A stretch of 64,000 bases of DNA, taken from NCBI GenBank assembly GCA_004519485.1, contig CP038129.1, positions 124,001-188,000 on the forward strand, in the 5' to 3' direction. The position numbers and the translations under genes were made by a program. Origin of the DNA: Nannochloropsis oceanica (lineage: Eukaryota > Sar > Eustigmatophyceae > Eustigmatales > Monodopsidaceae). Of this stretch, positions 34,890-51,073 are shown piece by piece; positions within the stretch are counted from its first letter, which is position 1; each line of letters starts with the position of its first letter. The notes below the pieces were generated by a model, which was not told the DNA's origin, did no database searches, and saw only the letters and a list, made by a program, of their open reading frames with translations.

Positions 34890-35364
34890 CGCACCCGTAA
34901 ATAGCAGCCACTCTTAAATAATTATTTAAGAGCTCTATTTAACTGTTGGCCCAGGTGTGTGTTCAACCGGCCGGATATGCTCTAAATAGCGAAGCACCCT
35001 TAAATAGCGAAAGCAAGTCTTAAATAGTGATAGCAAGTCTATACATAGCCACAACAACTTTTGACAAGCACTAGCGCGACCCTAAAGTCAATTGTTAATG
35101 GGTCCATGTGCTTCTTGTCATTTATATTTACCGGCAGATTTTTTTGGTAGCTGGGATGTGGCCTCCACAGGCCCATAGGCCCATAGAGGCTAATAATTTT
35201 GAACTCTGGTACACCATTTGAATGCTCACATACGACGCTTTTATTCGCCGTACGATGCCATTCACGACTTCTTCTTCCCTCTCTCCTCACACAATCACAA
35301 ACGCATACACAGCGTTGTCTTGAAGAAGTGTCTGCGAAGGCAGAGTGGGGCTGGTTTGCGCAAC

Positions 35365-36791
35365 ATGGACCAACACATGATGTATGTGGAATATGACAAC
35401 AACCTCGTACTCTGCTTACTCTTCATGCACATGTACGTCATTGGCGGCAACCAGTTTCCCCGTACGTCTTGGAATCTCGATCCAAACCGCCCTCGTACAT
35501 TGCCGCAGCTCTTCGAAGACTTTACCGATGATTTATTCCTGAAAATGCACCGGTTTACCAAGGAACAAGTGTGGTACATGCTCCCCAGACTCCGCATCGA
35601 AACAGTTATCGAGTTGGAAGGGTAAGCACTCATGGCCAATATTGACTATCTTACACGTACTACTCTTCCCAATGGCTCACGCTGTGGTTCTTGACCCACA
35701 ACTTTCTCTCCCGCTCTCCTACCATTTACCTCATCACCCGCCTAACAACATGGACAGAATGCCAAAAATGTGTGGAGGAATGGTCTTTGTGATGCTTCTT
35801 GGCCGCAATGCTCATCCTCACTCTGTAAGAGGGACGATGGAAAAATTGTACGGCTATGACAGAACACAAATTACGAAATGGACCAACTACATGCTAGAGT
35901 ACGTGTTCGATCAATGGGCCTTCCTTCTGGACTTAAACGAGGAACGTTTGTCAAACAAGATGAACGAGTACTGTGCATTGTTCGGCACAAAAGCAAACCC
36001 AGAGGATCCGTCTGCCTGCAAATCTTATCTTTGCATTGATGGCGTCAATGTGTAAGTCCCCGTCGCCCTTGTTATTCCTTGTCTTGCTTCTCCACGAGCC
36101 ACTTTGGACTACCCCCCTCACCCTCAACCACACATTAACTGTCTTCACCTGTAGAAGGGTTTGCTACCCTACCAGGTACCAGGAACGGTACTACAAAGGG
36201 GCCTACAAATACCATGGGATAAAATTCCAAGGGATGGTATCACCAGTGGGAATCGTTGAATCGTGTTATGGTCCTCTTCCTAGTGTGCGCAATGACGCTG
36301 CGATGTGGGACATCGCCCGTGACTTCAGTGCGATGACCCGCATCAATGAACGTGTTGGGAGAGTATGCACAGTTTTGGGCGACCCGGCTTACCGTGGTCG
36401 ACGCATGAGAGCTTTTATTGTCACATCACACGACCGCAATAGACCTCTCACACCTGAGGAGCTCACCCACAATGGCAACCTTGCACGGGCGCGCGTTTGC
36501 ATTGAATGGACGTTCGGTCGCATATTCTCGCTTTGGCGCCGTTTGAGTTTCGTGCCACGTATGCAGGTCGGTGTTTCACCGTTAGGCAAGCTGTACTTGG
36601 TGTGTGTCATTTTATCAAATGTTCATACTTGCCTAAATGGGGGCAATCAGACGGCGTACTACTTCGGGGGAGAACCGCCAACCCTGGAGGAGTATCTTTC
36701 TGCCCCGCGCCCAGCACGGCGTAGGTCACGTGCCCATGAGTTCTATAACACGGCACGACAGGTACTCGACGACAATTACTCGATGTACTAA
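35365..36791 (+). CDS. Harbinger transposase (DDE endonuclease)
   Basis: Three phase-consistent exons (35365-35621, 35758-36051, 36155-36791) give 395 residues. The catalytic triad is visible: D180 in CIDGVNV, D260 in LGDPAYRGRR and E301 in RVCIEWTFGR, with YYKGAYKYHGIKFQ between the first two as in DDE_4-type transposases. The start is the first ATG in the frame, within GLRNMDQHMMYVEYDNN. The open frame extends about 49 codons further upstream without an ATG. The enzyme should cut the element at its TIRs, usually with help from the accessory protein. All three catalytic residues are present and no break is seen. Confidence 0.85.
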
Positions 36792-36891
36792 CACGTGAAC
36801 GTCTAAATAAAGCACATGGGTATAAAACGACAACTACCGCATTTCCTTCTTTTCATTTGTTCGTTTGTTCAATACGTGGGCTCCATACATA

Positions 36892-37669
36892 TCACCCACT
36901 TTCGTGGAGGAACTCAGATACCCTCACCTCGTAGGGCGTGCGGACGAGGACAGGGCTGCCATTCACCGTCACACGACTCCCATCGTGCACCGTGGGCTCA
37001 GGGATCTCCATCTCCAAGCGAGGGACTCTTTTCAGGTTCTTCCCCCCCCCACCAAGCCCACCTTTTACCTCTTCTCCGCTTCTCTTCACCCACATTTGGT
37101 CAGTGTAGGTCTTACATTTGTCCGCCGTGAACCCAGCGAAGGCAGGCACAAAAGCAGGGTAGTGTTTTTTGATTAGGGCCTGTAGTCTTTGGACACAGGA
37201 CTTGAGGAGGGCGATGTTGCGCCGGCCGTTTAGATCAAAGGGTGAAAACCAATCCACTCGGCCATGCTCGAAGGTTTCATCTGTGAGGTCAATGGGACCA
37301 TCCACCACTGAGGATGTGGTGGGGTAGTTGTGTGAGTTAAGAACGGAAACACAAATGCACAGACATGTCACTCACACAGCCACATCATCACTTACTCAGA
37401 TATAAAAACAGGGCGAAGATGTAAGGGTTGGAGTGGAATTTTTGGAATGGGGAAGCTTTGGTAGTCTGCTTCCTGGTGGCGCGTTTCTTCCCCACCCCCG
37501 CCCCGTGGTCCCTATGGACCAGGGGTGCTGCCTGGTCACTCGAGCCATTCGTGTCCGCGTCCGGGGAATTGGTGCCAGGGTCAGAGTCTGAGTCTGAGTC
37601 AAACTCTTGCCCCTCGTTGACAAGGTTGCTCCCAGGTTGACAGGAATTGTCGCTTGCTTGTGTTGACAT
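36892..37669 (-). CDS. Harbinger accessory protein (Myb/SANT-like candidate)
   Basis: Two exons (37669-37396 and 37307-36892) give 229 residues. It is convergent with the transposase inside the same TIRs. The N-terminal half is acidic and then basic (DSDSDSDPGTN, later GKKRATRKQTTKASPFQKF). The C-terminal half (VDWFSPFDLNGRRNIALLKS, KHYPAFVPAFAGFTADKCK) has the aromatic-rich helical look of the second protein that Harbinger elements encode, which binds the transposase and DNA. A Myb/SANT fold is assumed from position and family habit, not seen clearly. Confidence 0.65.
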
Positions 37670-38217
37670 GTCTGTGCATGAGAGGGAAGGACGGGGAAGA
37701 AAGAAGAAAATGATGAGTGTTTATTTCGCTCCCCCACCAGTCACTCAAGCGCCCATAGCCTACGCTGTGAAACACCAGTCAAGGCAATATACCATGAAGT
37801 CCCTTTGATGCGCTGCGCACTTAATGGTACGATGCATGAAAGGCTGCTAGACCTCGAGGAAACGACGGGGGCAGTGTGAAGAAAGGGGATGATGATTTTT
37901 GTGTTTTTTTGGTCATTTTATTTTTATGGGTATGTCCACACCCACCCACATCACCACAAATCGGTTCATATGTGTTGCTCTCTTGTGATCTGTGGCGTAC
38001 CAAGCATATGAAGGAAGGTGAAGCGACTAAAATGGTCGTTTTCTCTATTTAAGGGCAATGTTGCTATTTGACAGCTGGGAAGGAAGAGACCTTAAATACT
38101 AACGGTAGTATTTATGGCGCTGCCCTGCTCTTAAGTAGGCAGCCCTTAAATGGAAGCGCCGAATTCGCTATTTAAGGGCTAAAAATCCTTAAATAGCCTA
38201 TTTAAGGGTTTTGGGGA

Positions 38218-38235
38218 GAGTTGAACACACCCCCT
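38218..38235 (-). repeat. Harbinger right TIR
   Basis: Exact inverted copy of the left 18-bp TIR, followed by ATT at 38236-38238. Confidence 0.9.
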
Positions 38236-38243
38236 ATTGAAGT

Positions 38244-38270
38244 CCGGTTGAGAGCATTGCTCTCAACCGG
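38244..38270. repeat. Perfect 13-bp hairpin beside the transposon
   Basis: CCGGTTGAGAGCA is followed by one T and its exact complement. It starts 5 bp after the target duplication. It could be a terminator-like or insertion-site structure. The function is unknown. Confidence 0.8.
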
Positions 38271-38814
38271 AACGCTCATTAATATTATTGATGGCATCAT
38301 TCCTTTACCTTTTTCTTTTTCTCTCCCCTTCTGCCTCGTCTAAAGCATTTTGTGTACTTGGTCGACCAGGCTGCCACACTAGACACGGGTCGTCCTTTTA
38401 TCCGAGTCCAGTCCCTGGGTCTGCCGAAGACGGGCCCAGTGCCCACCCTGACGGTTGTTAACCGAAGTGAGCTCAGCTAAAACTGCTTCTACTTGACCTG
38501 TGCCATCAGGCATCTCTAGCAACGTTTCTTGTAAAAAAACTTACGCGTAGTTCATTTGCGCTTTCATTGCCAACCCCAATCCACTGAATACTTCATAAAG
38601 CGTCGAGTGAATTCAAGGCCACACTCCAATCAAAGGCCTTGACAATTTGTCATCGCAAAGATGGAGAATGCGGACATGGGCGCGAAGACGAGCAACATGA
38701 AGCAGGCGGTAACGATGCCGGAGCCACTGGCTCTCAGAGCTGAACACTTTTACCTGGCCACTCGGTTGGGCCCCTCATCGAGTGCCAGAGTCTAGTCATC
38801 CTCTAACTGTACAC

Positions 38815-40996
38815 ATGCATAATCTATCCCATTTCTCCCTGCATTGCCTTAGACCCACAGAAATCGTCCCCCGATACTCCTCGGAGATATTAAAACCCTC
38901 CAAACAACGTGGGCGCTGCGAATGTATGGAGCCTCATGGCCACATCTCCGTCTCCTTGCTGCACCCTCCTGCTCCACATCCTCAAGAGCTCCCACTTAAG
39001 GATAGCCTGCCCCCTAGCCCAACATTTGCTCCATTAACTCTATCGTCGATCCCTGTTGAATCTATCTGTCTTTCTCCTCCAACGAGCAGCGTGCCCACCA
39101 CCCGCAGCAGCCAGAATCTTGGCACGCCAGTCCCTACAAATATCAGATACAGAAGCCATCCTCAACGAGCCTTGGCATGCTTGTATTGCCGGAGATCCAA
39201 AGTAAAGTGCGACAAGAAACAGCCGAGTTGTACACGGTAAGTACCCACCACTTGAGGCTCACGGCTGGTCCTCGAGTCATCTGTCAGTGTGCGAGACCGC
39301 GGTTTCGTATGCCACAGACCTCAATTAAATATCTCGTCTTATACCCTCAACATACGACAGATGCGTCCGCCTGGGCGTAATCTGTGAGCCGCAAAAACGA
39401 GGGCAAACGACGGCACCTTTTAAATCCTTGGCATCAGCAATCGCCAACTTCCCGCAATCCTCATTTCCCTATCACAAGCCCTCTTTGCTCGGCTCGCTGC
39501 ACTCTGATCCGCCCTCCCAAGCCCGCTTAACCTTCAATCAGGCCCTGCGTGGGCATCAGCACCCGCAGAGCCACTCGCAGAGCCCAGAGCCCAGAGTATT
39601 TACCGGTGAGTACCCCACCTCACCCCCCTGTCCCTTGCTAAGCCCGCTCGCCGCATATGATTAGCGTCGTGCCCACTTCGCTGATAAGTGAAGAGCTGAG
39701 TGTATCTGTTAAAGTAGGGCTTTTGACAACCCCCTTGAGGCGCGGGCTCTGATTCATTTCCTGTCCTCACGTCATTAAGGCCAGTTTGATGTCCCTGTGT
39801 GGATTACATGGATCCATACACAGACCTGCAGGACATGCCTCGGCCCTTGCGTGTGTCTTTATGACCTTGCCAGACGACATTCTCGGCGCGGGCCTCGGAT
39901 ACGGCGATTTCTCAAATGGTGCTTTCCTTTCTCCGCCCCCACACCCCACACAGCACACGCCAAGCCAGCCCGGTATCCGTGGCACGAGGCAGCAACTGAT
40001 CCATGTCGTCAGCAGCTACTGCGGTAAGCCACAGAAACGCTGCCTTAACGCGGCCTTAAAGGGAGAGGGAGAGCTAGCGGCCTGGTCCATATAGCATGGG
40101 TGTGGATTTGAGGCTTTTCGTGCATGTCACCCATCATCAACCTTTCTACTCACTCTTCACACACATGCACACACACATATACACACGCTATGCAGATACA
40201 ACCAACTATCTTTGCCATTAGATGTACCGCAAACTCTCTCTTCCTCTTCCTCTTCCTCCTTGCCCTCGTTCTCGTCGTCGTCCTCCTCCTCGTCCTCCTT
40301 GTCCTCCTCCTCCTCCTTCCCCTCGTCCTCGTTTCCTTCTTCCTCCTCCTCCTCCTTGTCCTCCTCTTCTTCCTCGTCGTCCTCCTTTTCCTCTTTCTCC
40401 ACCCCGAGTGCTCCTGTCCACAACCGTCTGGTTACGGACAGCTTCTTAGTCCCCCCCCGCCACCCTCAAGCGCATATCAGCAACATCAGCTGCAGCAGCT
40501 GCTACTCGCCTTCCATCATCTCAAGCAGCACCAGCAGCAGCAGCATCAAAAGGTTCTGGAAGCGCTGGCCGCCATGCATAATGGTACACCCCTTTCCCCC
40601 CTCCTTCTTCGTCCTCATGGACAAGAGCAACGACCGCAACCAAGACCGCAACCGCAACCGCAACTCCGGTCTCAGGCACTGAATGCGCTTGGCTCTACTA
40701 CAATCGTTCCTCACCCTTCGTTCTCCTCCACCTCTTCCTCCTCCACGGCAACATCCACTGCGTTGCTGCCTTTCCAGAACGCCTCCACATGCACAGACCC
40801 AAACACAAAGACGACCATCAGCAGCAGCAGCAGCAGCAGCAAGAGCAGCAGCAACAGGAGGACCAGCCCGTGCTTGCATGCTCTCTCCTTCAACCTTCCT
40901 CCATCCCTCCCTTTTCCTCCTCTACCTCCTTTACTCCACCTCTCTCACCACCCGGCAGGGTACGTCTCAGACCAGGCGACCCTCACGACGACGTAA
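38815..40996 (+). CDS. Zn(2)Cys(6) binuclear-cluster transcription factor
   Basis: Five exons keep phase: 38815-39236, 39361-39605, 39832-40023, 40222-40430, 40481-40996 (527 aa). The cluster spans the first intron: C122 and C125 (ACLYC), C132 (KVKCD), C139, C142 and C149 (LGVICE), spacing CX2CX6CX6CX2CX6C, the fungal Gal4-type pattern, with basic residues between C125 and C132. This family binds CGG half-sites. Downstream are poly-Ser and a Gln/His-rich helix (QLQQLLLAFHHLKQHQQQQH), typical of activation or coiled regions. The last intron is 50 nt. The frame is open above 38815, so an upstream exon is possible; a small ATG frame at 38661 could be part of it. In Nannochloropsis gaditana a ZnCys factor controls lipid accumulation. 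Whether this is its counterpart cannot be judged here. Confidence 0.75.
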
Positions 40997-42979
40997 ATAC
41001 ATCCTTTGCATCTTACGGGCGTTGTGTGATAGGTAAAATAAGGGGTAGGTTACATCGTGGAGGACTGTTATTTCGAAGGTTTTGAGAAGGAGGGGGGCTG
41101 ACGTGTCTACTGCTTCGACCCCACCCCATGGAGGATACCTTATAGTTGCTTCGACTGAATGGTCTACCCCAACTTTGATATACACGGGGATGAATCCTAC
41201 ATTTTTATTAACTGGTCACATAATTTTTAATGACTCAAAAAAGTAAAAGTATTGTGGGGGACTCTGCTTAAAGAGGGGGGGAGGAAGGAAGGAAGGACTT
41301 CTGGTTCGCTTTCTGTCTGTGAGCTTATACATTTCCCATTGTTTCTTCCCTGCTGTGCACACATATTTGTTTTTTTCATTCTGTTTCTCATCCGTTCCCC
41401 TCTCACTTTCTCTGTGTGGTGCTCATCCATTCCCGTGTCACGTTCTCCCACGGACTATACATAAAGTTATTTAAGTTTTTTTATTGTTTTTATTTTTTGG
41501 GGGTTTATTCGCCCACTAGGCGCTTTGCCACCGGCGAAGACTCGACGTACTTGGTTCCGGGGTTTATCTGTTCCACGCGTTGGAGCATGCCATTGACTTC
41601 CGTGTTCTAAATCTTGCCACGGTCGTGGTAAGGCTTATTTACTCACCATGGGGTAGGCGTCAGTTGTTGTTGTCGATCATATGTTTGATTAGTTGTCGTC
41701 GTGCACCATCCTTATCTACGGCGACTGTGACGACTGATAGTCATGCATTATCTCGATCTACGACGACATGGTCATAGATATCTATATTCGATATAACCTT
41801 GTCTTGTGTGCACAATCGCAGAATATGAAAACCTACAGCTGACTGCGAAATGTTGATAATCGTCCAACGTGGAGTCTCAGACACTGTGTCGGTCGCGTGT
41901 GTTTCCTGCTGACCATCATCGATATTTTGTATCATTTGTATCGCTACATTTTTACTCAGTCCATTTATCGACAGTTGTGAGGCCGAACGAAGCTCTTTTA
42001 AGAGGGCAAGCCGCATTTGATGGGCATAATTTTCGTGTGGAGGGAAGCAATTAAGACAGCCTCAGCATTAAGACTCAGCGCACGGCACGCGCCCATCAAA
42101 TGCATCACTACGCACCCTTTCCTTCCTCCTAAGCGTTTCCTCGTCAACCTCTGTAATTCATTCTTTCTTATTTTGATCGCACCCTGCCATTCGTTTTTTG
42201 TCTTTTTTTCCCCCCCACAACCTTCTCAGTTCCCTTCTCCTTTTTCCTACCGCACATGCTGTGCACTGTTTGTTTGTCTGTGAAGAGCCCTTCCGCTCTT
42301 GCTTATCTTCTCACGGTTTAAGGATACTGCTTGATGGCTTCTTCCACCTATCTTTTCCTCTTTCCAACCCTCCAGTTGAAGGCTGAAAGGTTGCCGTTCC
42401 GCTTCATCAAAATTCGCTGGAATGTGATCGGTCTAGTCTATAGTTCGATGTATATATAAGTACTTATGAAAACATGCGACCAACCCGACACATCCGACTT
42501 CCTCGCGGACCTTTCATGCATGCCTCAACGATTTAAAAGGCAGTAAATCTGACACCCATTCCCGATAGTAGTCCGTTCCCGGCCCTACCGCTACTTCAAG
42601 AGTAAAATACCTCCTCATATTAACCGTCGTAGCTGTCGCAATGGTGGCATAAGTTAATTTTGGTTGATTTTGGTCTCTGCTTATCAAGTTATCCTCTTTG
42701 TAAGGAGAAAGGATGGAGGAGGTTTCAATTGTGAGTTGGGTATCCCCCCCCCTCCCTCCCTCCCTCCCTCCCTCCTCAGGCAGCAACTGCCCCTGCAAAC
42801 AAACGCGAAAGGCCTCCATTCACACAAATACACAACCCCTGCTCTTCCCTCCTTCCTTCCTTCCCTCCTTCCTTCCCTCCCTCCTTCCCTCCCTCTTTCC
42901 CTCCCCTCCCTCTCCATCTCTACTGTCCATGCCCACTTTCCTCTTTCCTTCTCCCTCCTCCCCTCTCTCCTCCCCTCCC
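40997..42979. other. Intergenic, transcription factor to kinase 3' end
   Basis: About 2 kb with no supported gene. Open frames are short and unremarkable. CGACGACT-type repeats lie at 41690-41775. From 42745 on, the sequence is CCCT-rich. Confidence 0.4.
41690..41775. repeat. Degenerate CGACGACT repeats, third block
   Basis: Short diverged units (TCGTCGTGCACC, TACGGCGACTGTGACGACTG, CTACGACGAC) are related to the blocks at 31236 and 34081. Confidence 0.4.
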
Positions 42980-47896
<4,917 letters not shown>

Positions 47897-48855
47897 TGCT
47901 TTTAATTGCTGTTCTCGTCGACGGGTTTGTTGCTGTTGTGGTGGTGGTGCGACGCGACCGATAGAAAGACGCTGCTGCTGCTGTTGCTCGACTTGCGCTC
48001 TTGCTGGCTTTGGCTGCCCCTTAGAAAACCTGTCGCGTGGCGAAACAGTCGAAGCTATAGTGAGCAGGTTTATGACTGACTCATCCTCTCACACGTAAAT
48101 CGCATGGGGGAAAAAAAAAGAGGGGGGCTCGGGCCAAGCCGGCGGCAAATGCACGAAAGCGACGTCGTCCAACCTCACAAGCCAAGTGAAGAAAGAGAGG
48201 AAGAGCCTTCACGGCACAATTTTTTGGCTTGACCATCATTGCAACATGCCCCCGTCAGTGGGTGGGGGCTGGTTCGTGTGTGAACATAGAGTGAAACAGT
48301 AGTAATATTGATGTTGTGAATCAATCAATGGGGGTCGGCCCAGTCTGATTCAAGGAAAGCACAGCGGCACGTCCTCGATTTAGACACGATAAGGCCTCGA
48401 GAAAAATGGGAGGCAGCAGCCGATGGCAGCAGTGGCCAGTGGCGTAGGTTGCGACTGCTTGCTGCTGCTACGATTGGTTGTAGTGGTGCACATGTTGATT
48501 TAATTGTGGTGGTTGTTATAGCAGCTGAATGTGTCATGTTACTGTTAATGCTTTATTTCTTGACTTTGTGAGAAAGAGACGGGAGCTGGACTTGGGAAGG
48601 GAGATATCACCGAAGATAATCCGAAGAGGGACAAAAACGATGCCCCGGCTTGTGGAGAAAAGAGGAACAACACTACCACCAACCAAAACAACAACAATAA
48701 CAACAACAAGATGGACATTAGGATTACAAAAAAGATGCCGCTGCGTATTGCTTTTTAGAATGTTTATTCCCCATTCTTTTCTTTATTACTGCTCGTTGCC
48801 CTCCTCTATATGGTCCCTTCCCCCTCTCTCCAGCGTTCCCTCCCTCCCTTTCTCC
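47897..48855. other. Intergenic, kinase 5' side to rhodanese 3' end
   Basis: About 960 bp including the kinase promoter. Short CAA/GCTGCT repeats occur near 47970 and 48460. No supported gene. Confidence 0.4.
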
Positions 48856-50178
48856 CTACTCATCCTCGCATGGCACCACCATGCCTATCTCTTTTCTATA
48901 CCTCGCATACCATCCCTGAAAGCCCCCTCTCAAAACGAACACCCGAGGCCTCCCTCCCTCTTTCCCTCCTTCCCTCCTTCCCTCTTCCTCCTCCTCTTCC
49001 TCTTCGTCTACTTTTAAGACTGAGAGACGAGCTCGAAAGCGGTTGCTGCACTTGGGACCACGGACTTGAGAGAGCATGCAATGGAAGATCACCAGGTCAT
49101 AGTCCTGAGGGAGGGAGGGAGGGAGGGAGGGAGTAACAAAGGGAGCGAGGGTAGAGGGAGAAAGAGCTGCAGTGAGGGTCAAGGCCGTGAGAGGACATGC
49201 AATGGAACTTTATTAGGTCGGGTCATGGTCCTGAGAAACGAAGGCAGGGAAAGAGAGAAAGAGGAAGAGGAGAGAGGGAGGGAGGGAAGATGGGGAGGGA
49301 GAGAAGGAGGGCTTACCTTGAGTTCCTGTACCAAGGTATCCACCCGCTCGTCTTCATGCCACTCTGTCGTCACCATGATAGGGTTCCCGCCCCCAAAACG
49401 TGTATTTTCATGTACATATGATAACACATATTGATACTATTCCCTCCCTCCCTCCCTCCCTCCCTCCCTTCTATTACACATAATTCTCCCTCCCTTCGCC
49501 CCCCCCCCTTCCTCCCTCCCACCCACCCTCCCTCCCTCTCGCTACCTCACCTTCACTTGGCACGTTTATCGCCCCCGGCAGTTTGGCCACTGTATCGATT
49601 TATGGCATGTGTATAAGAATAGGCTATATTTGAGTGCAAGTCCTCCCTCCCTCCCTCCCCAGCTCTCTCCTGTTTACCCTTCCCTTTCGTTGTGTTGTTC
49701 TCGTGATTCTACGAATCGAAATAAATTATGCCAAGACAAGTAGCCCACCCACCCACCCTCCCTCCCTCCCTCTTGCGATCCCTCCCCCTCTCCCTCTTCC
49801 ATGTTTCGACTAACCTTCAAAGTCGTCGTCACGCACGTCTACGATCTTTATTGTGGGAGATTTAACTCCCTGTCGTTGTGCCTGGAGGAGAGCTAGTAAT
49901 TCCTCGGGCTCGATGAACGATGGTCGGCAGGGAAGGAAGGAAGAGGACATGCCTGTACTGCTGCTGCTGATGCTCTTCTCGCTGCTGGTTCTGCTAACGC
50001 TGCTACGCCTGCTGGTGCCACTGACGCTTCTGCTGCTACTCCCAATAGAAATGGGGTTGATAAAGGAGAAGGAGGAAACGCAGGGTACGGGGACGAGGGG
50101 GATGAGGAGGAGGAAGAGGGGGAGGAAGGAGAGGAAGATGATGGCGTGTCGGGTCGGGAGGAAGGCGGCTCGAGGCAT
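48856..50178 (-). CDS. Plastid-targeted rhodanese/Cdc25-like protein
   Basis: Four exons (50178-49815, 49589-49551, 49363-49317, 49104-48856) give 232 residues. The N-terminus has a hydrophobic signal core and a VSS|FSF site, which suggests plastid import. The rhodanese domain shows IVDVRDDDF, AKLPGAINVPSE, the loop H-C159-MLSQV-R165 (a CX5R active site as in Cdc25 and arsenate-reductase rhodaneses) and VFVLRGGFQGWY. RGPKCSNRF after the loop is also typical of that subgroup. The substrate (sulfur, phosphate or arsenate) cannot be told. Inside exon 4 a GGA/GAG array encodes an acidic then Gly/Arg-rich insert between the active site and the last strand. The gene is followed upstream by a paralogue. 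Confidence 0.82.
49179..49235 (-). pseudogene. Decayed copy of the start of rhodanese exon 4
   Basis: The sequence matches 49060-49109, from the acceptor CTCAG|GAC through the CATTGCATG codons of the active-site loop, with substitutions and small indels that put stops in frame. It lies in the intron just upstream of the real exon. Confidence 0.7.
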
Positions 50179-51073
50179 GCAGCCTCCAAGCTCTCTGTGT
50201 CGGGTATAGCACGTAAAAGGCCCGGCAAAAGAGAGGATAAGGAATATGGTGTGTGTTGAGTAAGGATTGTATGGGGGTTGAATTTGCGTATTTTTTGCTG
50301 AGAGACTGTATTAGTTCTTTTTGCCGTTCCTACATCCCTCTAGAACTATCGCATGCAACCTGCGTCCTCTAGGACTTGCATACGAGGGGGAGCCTTCTTA
50401 CAATAAAATGTTGCATATTCATCCCTTACTTTGGTCCGAGTTTTACTAGCGACTTTGACAGTTTTTTCGATCAGGCAAAGTCCCCGGACGGCCCACGGCC
50501 CACGGCCCCATTAGGAACGCGCCGCTGAGGCCATTCTCACACTAATGAAATCAATGCCGCTTTATCAACGCGTTGTCATGTCTATACAGAAATCCTTACG
50601 TCCCATCGACGGACAAAGTGAACGCATGCCATTCATTCGTACAGAGGGGTGGTTCATCATCGCCTCTCGGTGGCCGTTTCCCCTCCGTGCTTCAACTCGA
50701 CGTGTCCTAGGGTTCTATATACAAAAAAGGGTGACAAATTGTCTCGTCTCTATTGTCGATATTGTCGACTGGTTACTGGCAAAAATCCAGTGACCGAGAT
50801 TCAGGTGTGAGTTTGGTCACTGGAATCGTGACATGCACCCACCATGCCCTTGAATGCCAGTCCCTGTAGCACGTCCTGCTTCAGGTAAAACCTTCAAAGA
50901 GGCCTATCGATCCATCCGCCATGGGTTGGTCGGTATGGGCATCGTTTACATTTGTTGCTCGAGCTCGACGAAACAGTAGCAACCTACCCTTCAAGCTCGG
51001 AAAACATTCTTGCGGTTCGTCTTTTTCTTCTCTCCCTCCTCCCCTTCTCTTCCTCCACTCCCCTCCCTCCGCC
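50179..51073. other. Spacer between the two rhodanese genes
   Basis: About 0.9 kb holding the promoter of the plastid-targeted rhodanese gene and the inverted dispersed repeat. Open frames at 50545-50793 and 50921 (+) have no recognised features. Confidence 0.4.
50326..50510 (-). repeat. Dispersed repeat, copy B
   Basis: Inverted copy of 31789-31975, the same blocks in reverse order and complement. Confidence 0.85.

Larger units (their letters stand above)
34872..38235 (+). mobile_element. PIF/Harbinger DNA transposon, apparently complete
   Basis: The element is 3,364 bp with perfect 18-bp terminal inverted repeats: AGGGGGTGTGTTCAACTC at 34872-34889 and its complement at 38218-38235. A 3-bp ATT target duplication flanks it. 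It holds a DDE transposase (+) and, facing it, a second protein gene (-), which is the usual two-gene arrangement of this superfamily. Both genes read open through all exons. Many TTAAATAGC/CTATTTAAGG motifs crowd both subterminal regions (34900-35040 and 38040-38210) and are candidate transposase binding sites. Perfect TIRs and open genes suggest a recent insertion, possibly still active; that is inference. Confidence 0.9.
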
